In this document: positions 46,451-58,400 of the stretch, one piece after another | Layout: every line of letters begins with the position of its first letter | Position numbering within the stretch: position 1 is the stretch's first letter | Assembly (NCBI RefSeq): GCF_021134715.1 | Contig: NC_060017.1 | Span: 186,001 to 250,000, forward strand | DNA length: 64,000 nt | Source: Daphnia pulex | Taxonomy: Eukaryota > Arthropoda > Branchiopoda > Diplostraca > Daphniidae | Direction of reading: 5' to 3' | Position numbers and translations under genes: made by a program | Notes under the pieces: generated by a model | The model's database searches: none | The model's input: only the letters and a program-made list of their open reading frames with translations | Told to the model about the DNA's origin: nothing

Positions 46451-49400
46451 ATGGCCGACCGGCCGCCGTTCGCGCTGTGGTTGCCATCGGTGATTGTGTG
46501 CGCCGTAGCCGCTGCCGCCTACTGGAATGCGCTGCAATGCGGTTTCGTCTTCGACGACATCTCGGCCATCAAAGACAACAAGGACTTGAGGCCGCACACG
46601 CCCGTCTCCAACCTCTTCTTCAATGATTTCTGGGGCACGCTCATGACCAAGGTAAGAAGAAAAAGAAAAATCCATTTTCGTTTTGTTTTCCTCTCTCTCT
46701 CATGCATCTCTTTGTCCCCATCATTTAAATCTTCTGCGCCATTTCAACTCGCCTACTTCTAGGCCTGACCAATGCAACTACGAAATGGGCGATCCCGTTA
46801 TTCACTCATTATCGATCCGTTTGTAAACAGGACGCCGGGGAACCTATTTGAGGAGAGGGGTGGTGGGAGTTGGGTTGTGAAGTAGACACTTTTTCTTACT
46901 TTCGACTGACGTCTGTGCGGTTGTAGTGCCTGTAGTAGTGGGGCTTTGCTTGCAGTGGTGCGGAAGAAGTTTGGCGGAACTATTTTGATCGCCTCAAAAG
47001 CCTCACGTTTCTCTCTTTTCCTGGCTACGGGCGTCTATCGATCGCGTGGGGCAATCGAAAACTCACGGAGCGAAACCGCGTACACAGTGTAATTCACGAG
47101 GGAAAAAGGAGAGAGAGAGAGAAATAGCCAAAGAGAGCACTGCTGAGACGGAGAGCGTCTGCCAACCTTTGCTAATTGTCGGTAAATTCGTTCGACATTG
47201 ACTGTGTGCGACCTCTATATTTCAGCTGCTTCTCAGCAAACAAAAGAACAACAAAAACGGGGGATAGGTGAGAGATGGCGCTCAGGTGGGCGGACCTTTC
47301 CCTTAGACACACCAAACCTTCCTGCGGAAGAACGACCTTCGCCTCGAACTTTATTGGGATGAGATTTTAATCTTGGCGCACGGGTATAGCAGTGCCCCAG
47401 CACACTTCCGTGCTCTTCGGATCCCCTTAGATTCCAAACCGGATGATCATCTGATCAGGTCAAGAGAGCAATTTACGCTTTCGGCACGTTTACAAGAGGC
47501 TCGTAGAAGTCCTTCTTGGGTGGTTTCAAAGGCAGATTTTACATCTGGCCGTCCGCTCATTTTTCCCGACGACGGATTTGTCCAGGGCGTCGGATGCATC
47601 CTTTTTAAAGAAGGGAGGGGGGCAGTATGAAACGAATAAGGACTAGGAAACTAGCCGAGATTGCCCTAGCAACACCACTGACCTCTCGTCCCTGATAGAG
47701 CTAGCAACGGAAATTCCGCTCCTTCTCTTCCCATCCAAGTAGGCTGATCTCCCCGTTGGGGGAGGGTCATCCATTGACAGGAACGAATCCATCTGTTTTA
47801 TCGCTCGGTGGTTCTCCGGAGTTGTCTGGAAGAACGAACCTTTCCGAAGGAAATTATCGAGCTCATACTGGGAGCAATTCGATCGAATACGCACCCTGCA
47901 TACCAGTCCGCTGAGGTCGCTTGGAGCAGTTGGTGTAAGCAACGGAACCACAACTCTCTGTTGTCTGGCGTCAAGGAGGTATTAGCTTTTCCTTGTTAAT
48001 TTTCGTTCCAGCAAGAGCTGCAGCACGGTGGGAAGGAACCCTCCGACAACTATTCGTATGAAAGAGTATTGACGCCTTTTTTAGACGAAATGCCGATTTG
48101 GTGGCGCATCCATGTTACACAGTCCAGCAGGGCTCCCACGAGCTCCAATTTTCAGGCGTTGGTAACTGTCGACCATCAGGGGGTCTTATCTTATATCTTA
48201 TTATATCTGATTATATCTTGCTTTAAAGACACAGTCAATGTCGAACGAATTTACCGACAATTTGTAAATTGTTCGAGCGAGCTTTAGCTCGCGATGAGCA
48301 ATTTGGATTGTTGGGGGAATGGAGTGAAGACATTGACTGTCTTCTAACCACCCATCCCGCCCACTTCATTCCCGTTATCATTATGTTATTTAACTTGAAT
48401 TAGGTGCAGCATCCGATTATTGACGGCCCACTAATTCCTCTTTCCTTCTATCTTTTTGCTAGATACAACAATGATAGCCGCAGATCCAATTTCGACCGTG
48501 GCTCACCCAATCCCGCCAATAAAGGCGATCAGAACAACAACAACAAATAGGCCATTTGAACCATGGATCACCTTACACATTTTCCGTTAAGCCAGATCCA
48601 CAGTTTGTTTTTGCTTCCAATTCTGATGTGTCTAAGGGAAAGGTCCGCCCACCTGAGCGCCATCTCTCACCTATCCCCCGTTTTTGTTGTTCTTTTGTTT
48701 GCTGAGAAGCAGCTGAAATATAGAGGTCGCACACAGTCAATGTCTTCACTCCATTCCCCCAACAATCCAAATTGCTCATCGCGAGCTAAAGCTCGCTCGA
48801 ACAATTTACAAATTATAAAATACGATTCGGAGAGGGCGTTTCAATTCTTCCTCCTTTTTTCCGCCCTCTTTCTTGTATTTCTCGTAGTACTGTAGTACAG
48901 TAGTACAGCAGTAGTAGTTTCTCATTCACGTCTTTTCCTCCCTTTGCACTTGTTTGGATTCACCAGTGCTCTCCCATCCCCCCTTACTTTCTTTATCCCA
49001 ATTTTGTGGGATGCCAGACATTGTATTTTGTTGGAATCCTGCGACACAGCGGTCAAGTGCCGGGCGGAAGCCGTGTGGGAAGATGATGAATTGTTCTGCA
49101 GCTTTTCCGTCCCCACGTACGGTATGTACTGTACGTAGGTGGGATGTATAGCGCAATGGCAATCGGCCGGAACGACATCCACAACAAGTTTGTTTTTGTT
49201 GTTTGTTTTGTTTGTTTTTTTTTTCCCTGGGAGGTATCTTTCTAAACCCAAAGTTGCCATGATCAAAGAAGCGCGATTGCGAGTTTCAAGCGGGGAAAAC
49301 GACGCATATCAAAAGCAAAAAGTTTACTCCGCGTCATGGAAAATGGCGATATACTCAATCCACTTACCTGTTACTCGCACACGAACGGCGTAGAGTGGGA

Positions 49401-52400
49401 AAGGCTATACGCTGGGCTCTCTCAGTTTATTGCGGAAGGAAAAGAAGGGGGAGGGGAAGAGATTAAGATCAAAATCAAACCAAACAAACGTGATATTTTC
49501 GTCATGGCAAAGAAAAATCAGAATCTAAAAAAAGAAAAGAAGTGAAGCGCAGCGACCAATCAGCGAACTCGTTTCTGTTGCATTGATCCCCTACGTAGGT
49601 TACTGTTGATAGAGGATGTCATTGATCCTAGCTCTCCATCTCCCGGCCATTCTTTACGTATCCATCAAAGAGAAGTTTTCCTTTTCTTTTCTTCTTTCTT
49701 TAAAGAAAAATGGGGGGGACACGGAGGACGACAGAGAAAAAGACTTTCAAACTGGAAGGGAACTGTGTGTGAGGGCCTGGAAACGAAAAACAAAACAAGG
49801 AAGTAAAATCGAGCGAGAATGGACCGTGGCGTACTAACAAAGTCCCTCGCCATCAATATAAAGTTTCCCATCATCTAGTATTAAAGTGCTAGTGGGCTCA
49901 AGAAACGGTCCCGAAGGAACGGCTTCATTACCAAGTCATCGTCGTAGATCGCCAAGTTTCTCATGACTCGCCCTCTTTTGATTCTAATCTCTCGGCTCTC
50001 GCCCGGCATCAGTCAACGAGCTGTGGGTGCCGCTCCTGCTGCTTGCCACTTGCCATCATTCCAAATTTCTTCCCACATAAATATTCCATCGCCTTGAAGT
50101 AGGAAAGGAAAAAATTTAAAAACAAAAAAAAAGGGCAGAGCCATCAAGACCGACGCCCTTATTCGTCGGCCCATGATTGACTTTCATTTTTTTTCTGCCG
50201 CGACGCAGTGTTGTGCATTATTATATACGGCGCGTGCCTAGAATCATCCGGTTGCTGATAGACTCGCTACTCCGGATGTATACTCGCTCGGTGTTGGCCT
50301 ACTTTATTATGGCGGCGAACGGGGTCGTGTTGGGAACGGTGGGACCTGTATGCGTGTGTGTGTGTCGAAGAGACCCGAGGGGGGAAAAATACGGAAGGAA
50401 AAGTGAGAGGCTTCTATATAATAATGTTGTGCTACAAGGAGGTTCACTCAATAAATACTTGGGCTCTATAAGGTCAGCTGGAGCGACTTTGATAGACGAC
50501 AGACTTGATTCGAAGGTGGCCCTAGGCGTGGTGGGTGAGACGCACCGGCCAGCAGCCGCACCCCTTTTTCAAGTGCTTATTGGACGAATGAAACATTTGA
50601 TTCCATTACGTCCGTCTCATCTGACGGGCGAGCTATTACTGTTATTATCATTATTATCGCGAGGAAGTAGATGATGATGACGACGACTGCCATTACGACT
50701 ATAGCAGCCCCACTTTTTGTTACTTCTTTTTATGGCACTCTCATTATTCCCGATGATGATGACCAGAGGCCCATTTCCTCTTCCCCGGGAAACGGACGGC
50801 TTTTTTTTGGTACTTAATCCGATCGGGATTACGGCAGTAGAAAACGAAGCCCTACACAGCAGTCCGCTCGTTGTGTATAGACTTTTCCCATTCATCTGAT
50901 TGCTGAATATGGAATTGTAAATAATAAAAATGACTTTCCATCATATTTCCGAGTTGTCGACGTCATTCAAAATTGCTCTATGCCGCCCAATAAAGACAGG
51001 ATGCAGAGAGTGGTAGCACCTACCTCGTCCAGGAAATGAATAACGCATTAGACTCTACACTTGGTTGATTGATTCCGACACGCAACCTTCTGCCAGAGTG
51101 CCAGTGGTGTCTGTGTGCGCTGCACCCACTCACTCTTTTCCCCTTTTGCCTTTTCGATCCATTTCATTCGTCATTCTTTCTCTTCACTCTGGTGTGTGTG
51201 TGTATATGTGTTATGTTAGACACAATGTAGCGCAAAGAAGACGATGACATGTATAACTGTGTGAAAAGAATGAGGAGGGGGTTAGGGCGAAAGAAAAGAG
51301 CACGGACGCCATTCCGTCGCGTTCCCACGCAACCCGTGCGTTTTGCGGAGCCATCCGTGCCGTTATTATCAGACAGGCGGACCACCCGTCATTCTTTATA
51401 TTCCCGGCGTCGTATTAAAAGAGAAAAGACCCAACACTCCCGTCTCTCTGCCTATAGTAAAACTTTGCTCGTCTCTTTCGTTCTCTCTACCAACACGACC
51501 ACCACATCATAATATACAACAATGCAAACGTGTCGCTATCGTATGCACGTACAAATAATGACGACACCTTCAGCCCCTGTTTTTCATTCTCTTTCAGCTG
51601 CCCCTCTAAAGAAATGAAGGAGGAGGATTCTAATACCTGCAATATATCGCGTGGGGTGAGCTGGGGGGTAGAAAAAGGAGGGGAATATATGTACAGCAGC
51701 CATTGTGTGTGTGTGTGTGTGTTATGTATCTACTATGCATATACATGTACTGTATACGTAGGTTTACACAGGGGGGTGTGCGCATGTTGTATAATGTAGG
51801 TAGGCTCTACTCCGACACGCCAGTCGTTCGTTTCCGTGTTGGCTCCTCATTGAGCCGACTGGCACATGTCCTGTATGGGCCTTTTCATCAGTCATGCCTT
51901 GGCCATCAATAACTTTGTCTTATTATTTCCACACTCGCTCTCTTCCACGTGACGTGTAATTCGACAATAAACGGAGCCGGACAGATGGACGAATACATTT
52001 CATATGAGAATCTATTTTTCTTCGGCGGATGAGGTGCAGACACGAGAACGTCCTCGTTTTGATCCCCCCAACAACTTTGAGAGACTTCCCGTCACATAAA
52101 AAATTTAGATTTTGTGTTCGATGAATGTATCTATATGATAACGATGGGGACGTCAGGATGTCTGTCGGTCGCACAATAAAGATACATACTTCAAGGAAGG
52201 CAACGGGAATCAAGTTAAAAATAAATGAGCCTTGAATTCTCGATGGCTGTGTTCCCACAGAACAGGAGAAGAAGCGTGCTGCTTTTATCTTGCGATTCAA
52301 GAGAACGAGCAGCTGCGAAAAGATGAAATCAGTCAATGTGTGGATCCACTATTGGATTATCGTGGACACAGCTTCTTGCGGCGTTAATTATCAAGTGTTC

Positions 52401-55400
52401 TCGGATGGATCTCGTTGGCTTTTTGCTTTTTTTTTCTCATCCGCGTCGCTCCTTTTCTGCTTTCTTTTGAATTTTCTTCCTTCGATCGTAATGCGACAGT
52501 ATTTACGTGCATCAAGTACATTTGTTTCAACCCGTGGCGATGGTCGCCACAATAAATAAAATCCATACGTGGGCGACCCAATGTTTTGGAAAGGTTATCT
52601 TTGAATAATGGCCAACTTGTTCGTTTGTGTTGTTTATTGCCGAAAGACAATAAGAGAAATATATGTACGTGGCAAGGGCGGCGGGATCGAGGCGAGAGTG
52701 GATTTGAAAAGTTTGTCTTCTTCGTCTTTCCTTTTTGGCGGCTGGAAATTCTCGGATTCGGTTGTCTGCTTCGATCTGGCCCAAAATGAGATTTCCGCTT
52801 GGCCGGCTCGCCCTTTTGCCGCCGCCTGCCACCAACTTGGCCGCTTTACCAAAGGCGGTTTTGACAATAAAAGAAATCGGCGAATCCGTGAACATTGCGG
52901 TGCTGCTCGTCGCTTCTGTCTAGCGGAGAAACGAAGCCGACGCGGGCGAGAGAGAAACAGAGAGAATTATAAGAGAAAGAGAAAGTGTGTGTGTGTGTGT
53001 GTGTGTGTGTGCCGTGCGTGCCCGTCTCTCGTTTGTTCTTCTCTTCGGTCCTTTTGTGCGTTGCTGTTCCCCTATTCACGGCGGACATAGTGCGATCGAT
53101 AATCATCGGAGTATAGACTCTGAGATAAGGGCGCCTAAGGAATGATATAGAGGCTACAGAATTATAGAAACAGTCGAGATTTTCCTGGTGAAATGCAAAA
53201 GATGGGAACCGTCGTCATCCACTGCTCCGTAGAGCCGTTCACATGAAACATAGATGAAGGCTTTCAACAAAACTCCACGCGTCTAACAGAAAGAGAAAGA
53301 GAACTACTGAAGAATAGGGACCTATTATTGTCTTATTTCAATTCTGCGTATACCTTTTGGTATAGCCGGCTAATGGGAGTCTACAAAATCTGAGCAGTTA
53401 AAGTGGGGTAATCAAGACTTGACGAGTAGTATGGAACAGGCCATTGTTTCTTCGAAACGAATGAAAAGAAGCAGGACTGTAAACTTACAAATGAAATGCC
53501 TCTTTGCCAAGTGGTATATTGAGATTAGCGCAAAGTTATAATGAGCTAAAGTCAATAAGAAGTTGTTTACATTTCGGATGAAAGGACCAAAGGGCGGGAT
53601 TTCATTTTTCCCCTTTTTTTTTTGTTGAAACACGAGCACAAACGGATGCCTTTCAAGTTTACAGAATTTTTTTACAGACAACGGGCAATCGCTGACTAGT
53701 CGTCTTGCCTGGGGGCAGCGGTAGCGGTTGTGGGTACGTTTCTTAGCTCGTTTCAAGGCATTTTTGCGATTATTAGAAACTTTACAAATGCTAGACTTGA
53801 GTCGCGAGTCGCGAGGTTCAATTCCTTATTTGCAGCTCAGCAAAGAAAAGCAAATGAAAAACAACTCTTTACTCGGGTTCAACCAACTTTACTCCCTCCT
53901 CCTCCTGTGCCCTTAAATAGCAACAGAAAAGAGGATTTTAACGGAAAGGTGGTTTATTTCTGGTCCTCTCTGTCAAACCAGCAAAAATTAACTCTTTGTG
54001 TTGAATAAATAGCGACTTGCTGGGAGAGAAATGGGGCTGACGTCAATTGGAGACCCGGCGCTGAATTGTAACTGCAGCGAAGAAGCCATTAGTTTTTACT
54101 CTCGTTGAACTAAAATGGATTTGGCACTAGAAAATAAGGTTTACAGTGCAAGTTCATACGGGGGCTGCGCTATTCAATCCTCTCGCATCAGCCAACCAGC
54201 CATTCTTGCGCCCATGTGGGCGAAGACAATTAACGTCGAGCCTCGTCTTCTCCCTTTTTTTTCTTCTTCCCCTGCTTCTCCTTGTTTCCCATATCGTTAA
54301 CTTTATACACTCTATAGTATATATATGTCTGCACATTTCATCTTGTCGGCCATCATTATCGCTACAAGAGAATTCTCTCTTGTGATGGCCAACCGTCAGG
54401 TCTGTTGGTCGTGCGAACTACTACAAAGTCAATGACTTAAACTACTAGACAGTAACTCAATGACGACGGCCTGCTCTTCAGTAGACGTTCCGTTGCTAAA
54501 AGGATCCCAATTAAGCCCTGAGTGAGTCACCCAAGACATTTGTCCCGTCTTTGTACGTCTGAATTTTCTTTTTTTCTTTTCTTTTTTCAAGTTTCGTTTA
54601 CGTGTGTCTTGCGCCCACTCGTTTCTCTCTACCCCCGACTGGATGTGATGGATGGAGCGTCTCTTTTCTTTTCTTTTTTTTTTTGACAAAAAATAAAATA
54701 AGAAAATAACCACACTTCCGTCTTTTTCGTCCCTTTTTGGGGGGGAGGGATTCGCTTGGCTTCCTCGCTCTTTCGCTCAGCGATGGTTGAAACGACCGGA
54801 TGATCTTTTAGTCGTCCATTGAATGTCATGTAACTTCGTTATCACTGATTCGATCGATCGATTTAGCCATGGACGAGGCAATCTGTGCGCATGAATGAGC
54901 GCTCGAGAGAGAGAGAGAGAGAGAGAGAAGAGGGGCCGTTTTTCATCAATTTTCTTCTTAAACGATGTGCCCAATAGCAACTGATTTCGGGTGCGGGTGG
55001 CACATCGTGATGGTTCCCGTGTGCGAATCGAAATATGGGGATGGAGCGGAACACAATAGAACTCTGGAAAGTTAACCCGCCGCCCTTCTCCCGTTCACGG
55101 CTCAACGGTCACGCATCTGCAGGAGAGATTTCGACGGGAAGGACGGAAGCAGCGAGTTTATTCTATATTTATATAAACCCCGTTGTTGTTTCGCCGACTA
55201 TCGCGTAGCACATACAGAAGAGAGACGAGAGAGAGAGAGAGAGCGAAAGCTGTCACGGTGAAAATGATGGTGGCACTAACAGAATCTCTCCCTTGGATCC
55301 ATATAAAGTTGGATTTCATCCTCACTCGCCGTGAAATTGCCACCAGGGCGGGGAGTAGGGCAGTTGACGACGGACGTCCGCTTACTTTTGTGTTTCCCTT

Positions 55401-58400
55401 TTTAATTGGACGCTATCGGCTGCAATGAGATCAGTTAACAATAGCGGCGGGCATTGCACTGTATAAGGTACCGTACGTCAATACTACGGTGGCAGATACT
55501 TCAACTTCCAATTGCATCCGTCATTCCGCGCCCAGCCAAACTCTTAATCCGCTTCCGCGCGTTGAGAACCAGAGACGTAATCTACAAGACGACATACTAT
55601 AACCCAGGTGTCGTGTGTCGCTTTCATTTAACCTTCAATTAAACGGCCGGCATGATGAAATGGTGACATGCCACACCGCAGGCTCTAAGACAGGCTGCGA
55701 CCTATAAATTACCTACCCACAATCCAAAGGGACTTGCAGTCTTCCCCCTCACAGTTCATTCCGTGTACACTTTTGTGTGTCATGTTTTTGATAATTGATG
55801 AATTAGCTCATCCAAATATTCTAGTCCCCCATGACTCCCCACCCCCCTCCTGCGCCTCTCGTCGTCGCACAGCCGTGAATTGAGTTTGTCGAGTGCACTC
55901 GGCAAGTTTTCCGTGACTGGCTCGCGCCGTCAAGATCGTCAAAAATTTCATTTTCTTCTCCCTGTTCTTTTGTTCTTTCTCCGACTTTAGAATTCTTTTT
56001 TTTTCTTTTTTTTTTTTTAAGCGCTCCCTTGGCCCACAGCTCATTTTTGTAATTTATTCATTAGTCATATTTCCTTCTTTTGTCCCGGCTGAGAAAAATT
56101 TAATAAAGAAAAATTCAGATGAGAAAACAGAATTTCCGGTATATACAGTAGTGGTCTATATACTATACAGGGGCAATAACTGGTTTGTTTGGTGAGCACT
56201 TCCATGGGGTCATGCTGGATGATTTCGAATGATACCCTACTTTCCTGTGTCGCCTTTTGTTGTTGTAGGGTCTTCACTTGGAGGATTTAGAGGGAGGAAA
56301 CAATCGGGAAAATACTATTACATGGACCTTTTGTCCAATCAAGACTGCAGCATTTCAAAGTTAGCCAATTGTTCTTCTTTGTTTTTTGGCTCGTCTATTT
56401 CTTGTTGTCTGCCATTTATATCAGTTTCGTGACAATTCTCTCTTTGACGCGTACTTTTCCCCTCTCATCATCATCTTTTCTTATTTCCAATTTTCCTCCC
56501 AGTTGCTCAAGAGGACTCTCTCCTCCGATCCCGCCCCTTATAGACTGCTATACAAACACGAGCATCTCTTTTCTCCGTTTCTCTCGCTTGCCATTGATTC
56601 ATTTCTCAATCCATCTCGACACGACGCGTTGTTTGTGCACGCCAGTCTTTTATGCTCTTACAGCCCCAGATATGGTCTGACAATAAGGGCCGGCGGCCCC
56701 CTCTCTAGCCCATGTACAGAGAGGGATAATGGGGATCGGATATATCTGGTCCCTCTGGCTCACTTTGGCTCCGACTTTGAAATTCATTGTTTAAATTCTC
56801 CCCCGTTTAGCTTATTCGATTGCTTTCAATGCAGCAGCTTGGACTTGGTCTCTGCGTAAAGTGGATTTTATTCCTATAGATCCGCCTGCCTTGCCCACCG
56901 CATGTCCGCCCGACGCTATACCCAATTCGATTGGACATTCTTTCAGGCCGCGTAATGCCCTCGAACATGTCTTAATAATACAATGCGTTCCTTTCGTCTT
57001 GATTTGCTCTCGTCTGGCCAACATCAAAAGGATTGGCTTCATCTGTCGCAGACGTTGATTGTCAATCACGACGCCGTCCTCTTTCGCATTGTAAATGGCA
57101 CGTATACGCGTTCGAGCGTCCACGTCCCTATAGTTTCACAATGATGACACCGCTGCTGCTAGATTGGGATGTGTATCTATAGCGGACGGCCACGGATCCT
57201 ACCCGGAATGCGACCGAAACAAGATTGAATTGTTGGCCGCCGCTGCCTCCATTTCTTCTCCCTATTCGATGATAAGGCGTTTGACTTGACAAGATGGCAC
57301 TGCTGAAGCTTCTCCGTCTCTCCCCGCTTTTCTCGGTATTAATATGATCGCGATAAAATTGCAGAAGGAAACATGGCGTATCACGCGCCAGTAGGCCAGC
57401 TGTATTACATACTGGCATACTGCAAGGGCCTCTCTATAAGATGTAGGGAAAACAGGCTGACTGCCGTAATATCAATAGATGCAATCTGTTCTTCTCCCGC
57501 TCCGCCCGACTGCCCCTATTATATTAGTCTCTAACTCCTGCTGCCTGCCCATATTAGTCCCCATTGCGTTCAAGGGAATCGGGACGGACTGCGTAATGTG
57601 AAACCCCGAGGAAACGGCAAAGGAATGCTTCGTAAACCTTTTGGCCTTTCAACCGTTTGTAGTTTGGACAAGTCATGCAAAGTATTTCCTCTTTTTTATT
57701 ATGTTGTTCCCCAAACATCCATGCGGACGCCAAAGTATACAGAGAGATCCCGTGTTTTGAAGAGGGATTGAAAAGAAAAAGCAGCCAATTTAGCCCCGAA
57801 AAATAAATAAGGGCACATAGGCATAAGCAAGGGCATAAGAGGGTTTCCGTTCGCAACTGAATCCATTCAACGTCAAAAAGAATTGCATTTTTTTTCCCTT
57901 GGCCTTTGGATTGTAATACAAGGCCCAAACATCTATACAACTTCCTCATCATGTTTTTTTCTTTTTTTCTTGGGGGGTCCCCCTTCAATTTGCTCATCAA
58001 CTGCGGAATACATCAAGTGGAAATAATTTGGGCGTTTGGTCGATTCCGTCGTCAAGCGAAATCGGCGAAAAAGGAACCCATTTTTGTCTTAGACGGTTCG
58101 CCCAACAATTGCATTACAGGGACATTACAAACAAGTCGACAAATCTAAAGACAATGTGCGTGTTGGGGCGACGTCGGTTGGTATAATATTAGGTAGGAGG
58201 AAGGAAAACGGGTCAGTGCCTTTTGCTGTGTGTCACAGGAGGCCGGGCCAATAACAGTCGACGTCCACAACAAAACCGTCGAGTCTTAACGTAGGCCATA
58301 ACAACCCAGAAAAGGGAAATAGGCACAGACGATGTTGCAGTATAGGGGGGGGGGGGGAGAAAAAAAGGAACGAGGGAGAACAACATTCGTTGTGGGTCTT

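Larger units (their letters stand above)
47174..48814 (+). mobile_element. DIRS-type tyrosine-recombinase retroelement, internally deleted
   Basis: The 1.64-kb copy has the DIRS architecture: a left terminal repeat, an inverted right terminal repeat, and near the right end an internal complementary region whose halves are the reverse complement of the left and right element ends. Behind the left repeat, [20 protein letters not shown] (from about 47323) resembles a DIRS reverse transcriptase catalytic site (YxDD, here Y-W-D-E). From about 47815, [20 protein letters not shown] followed by [17 protein letters not shown] resembles the N-terminal part of a DIRS tyrosine recombinase. Frames are broken and most of gag, RT and recombinase is missing, so it is non-autonomous. 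Confidence 0.75.

Noticed and set aside
53800..53850. B-box-like GGTTCAATTCC
   Set aside because: No matching A box or cloverleaf could be drawn around it.
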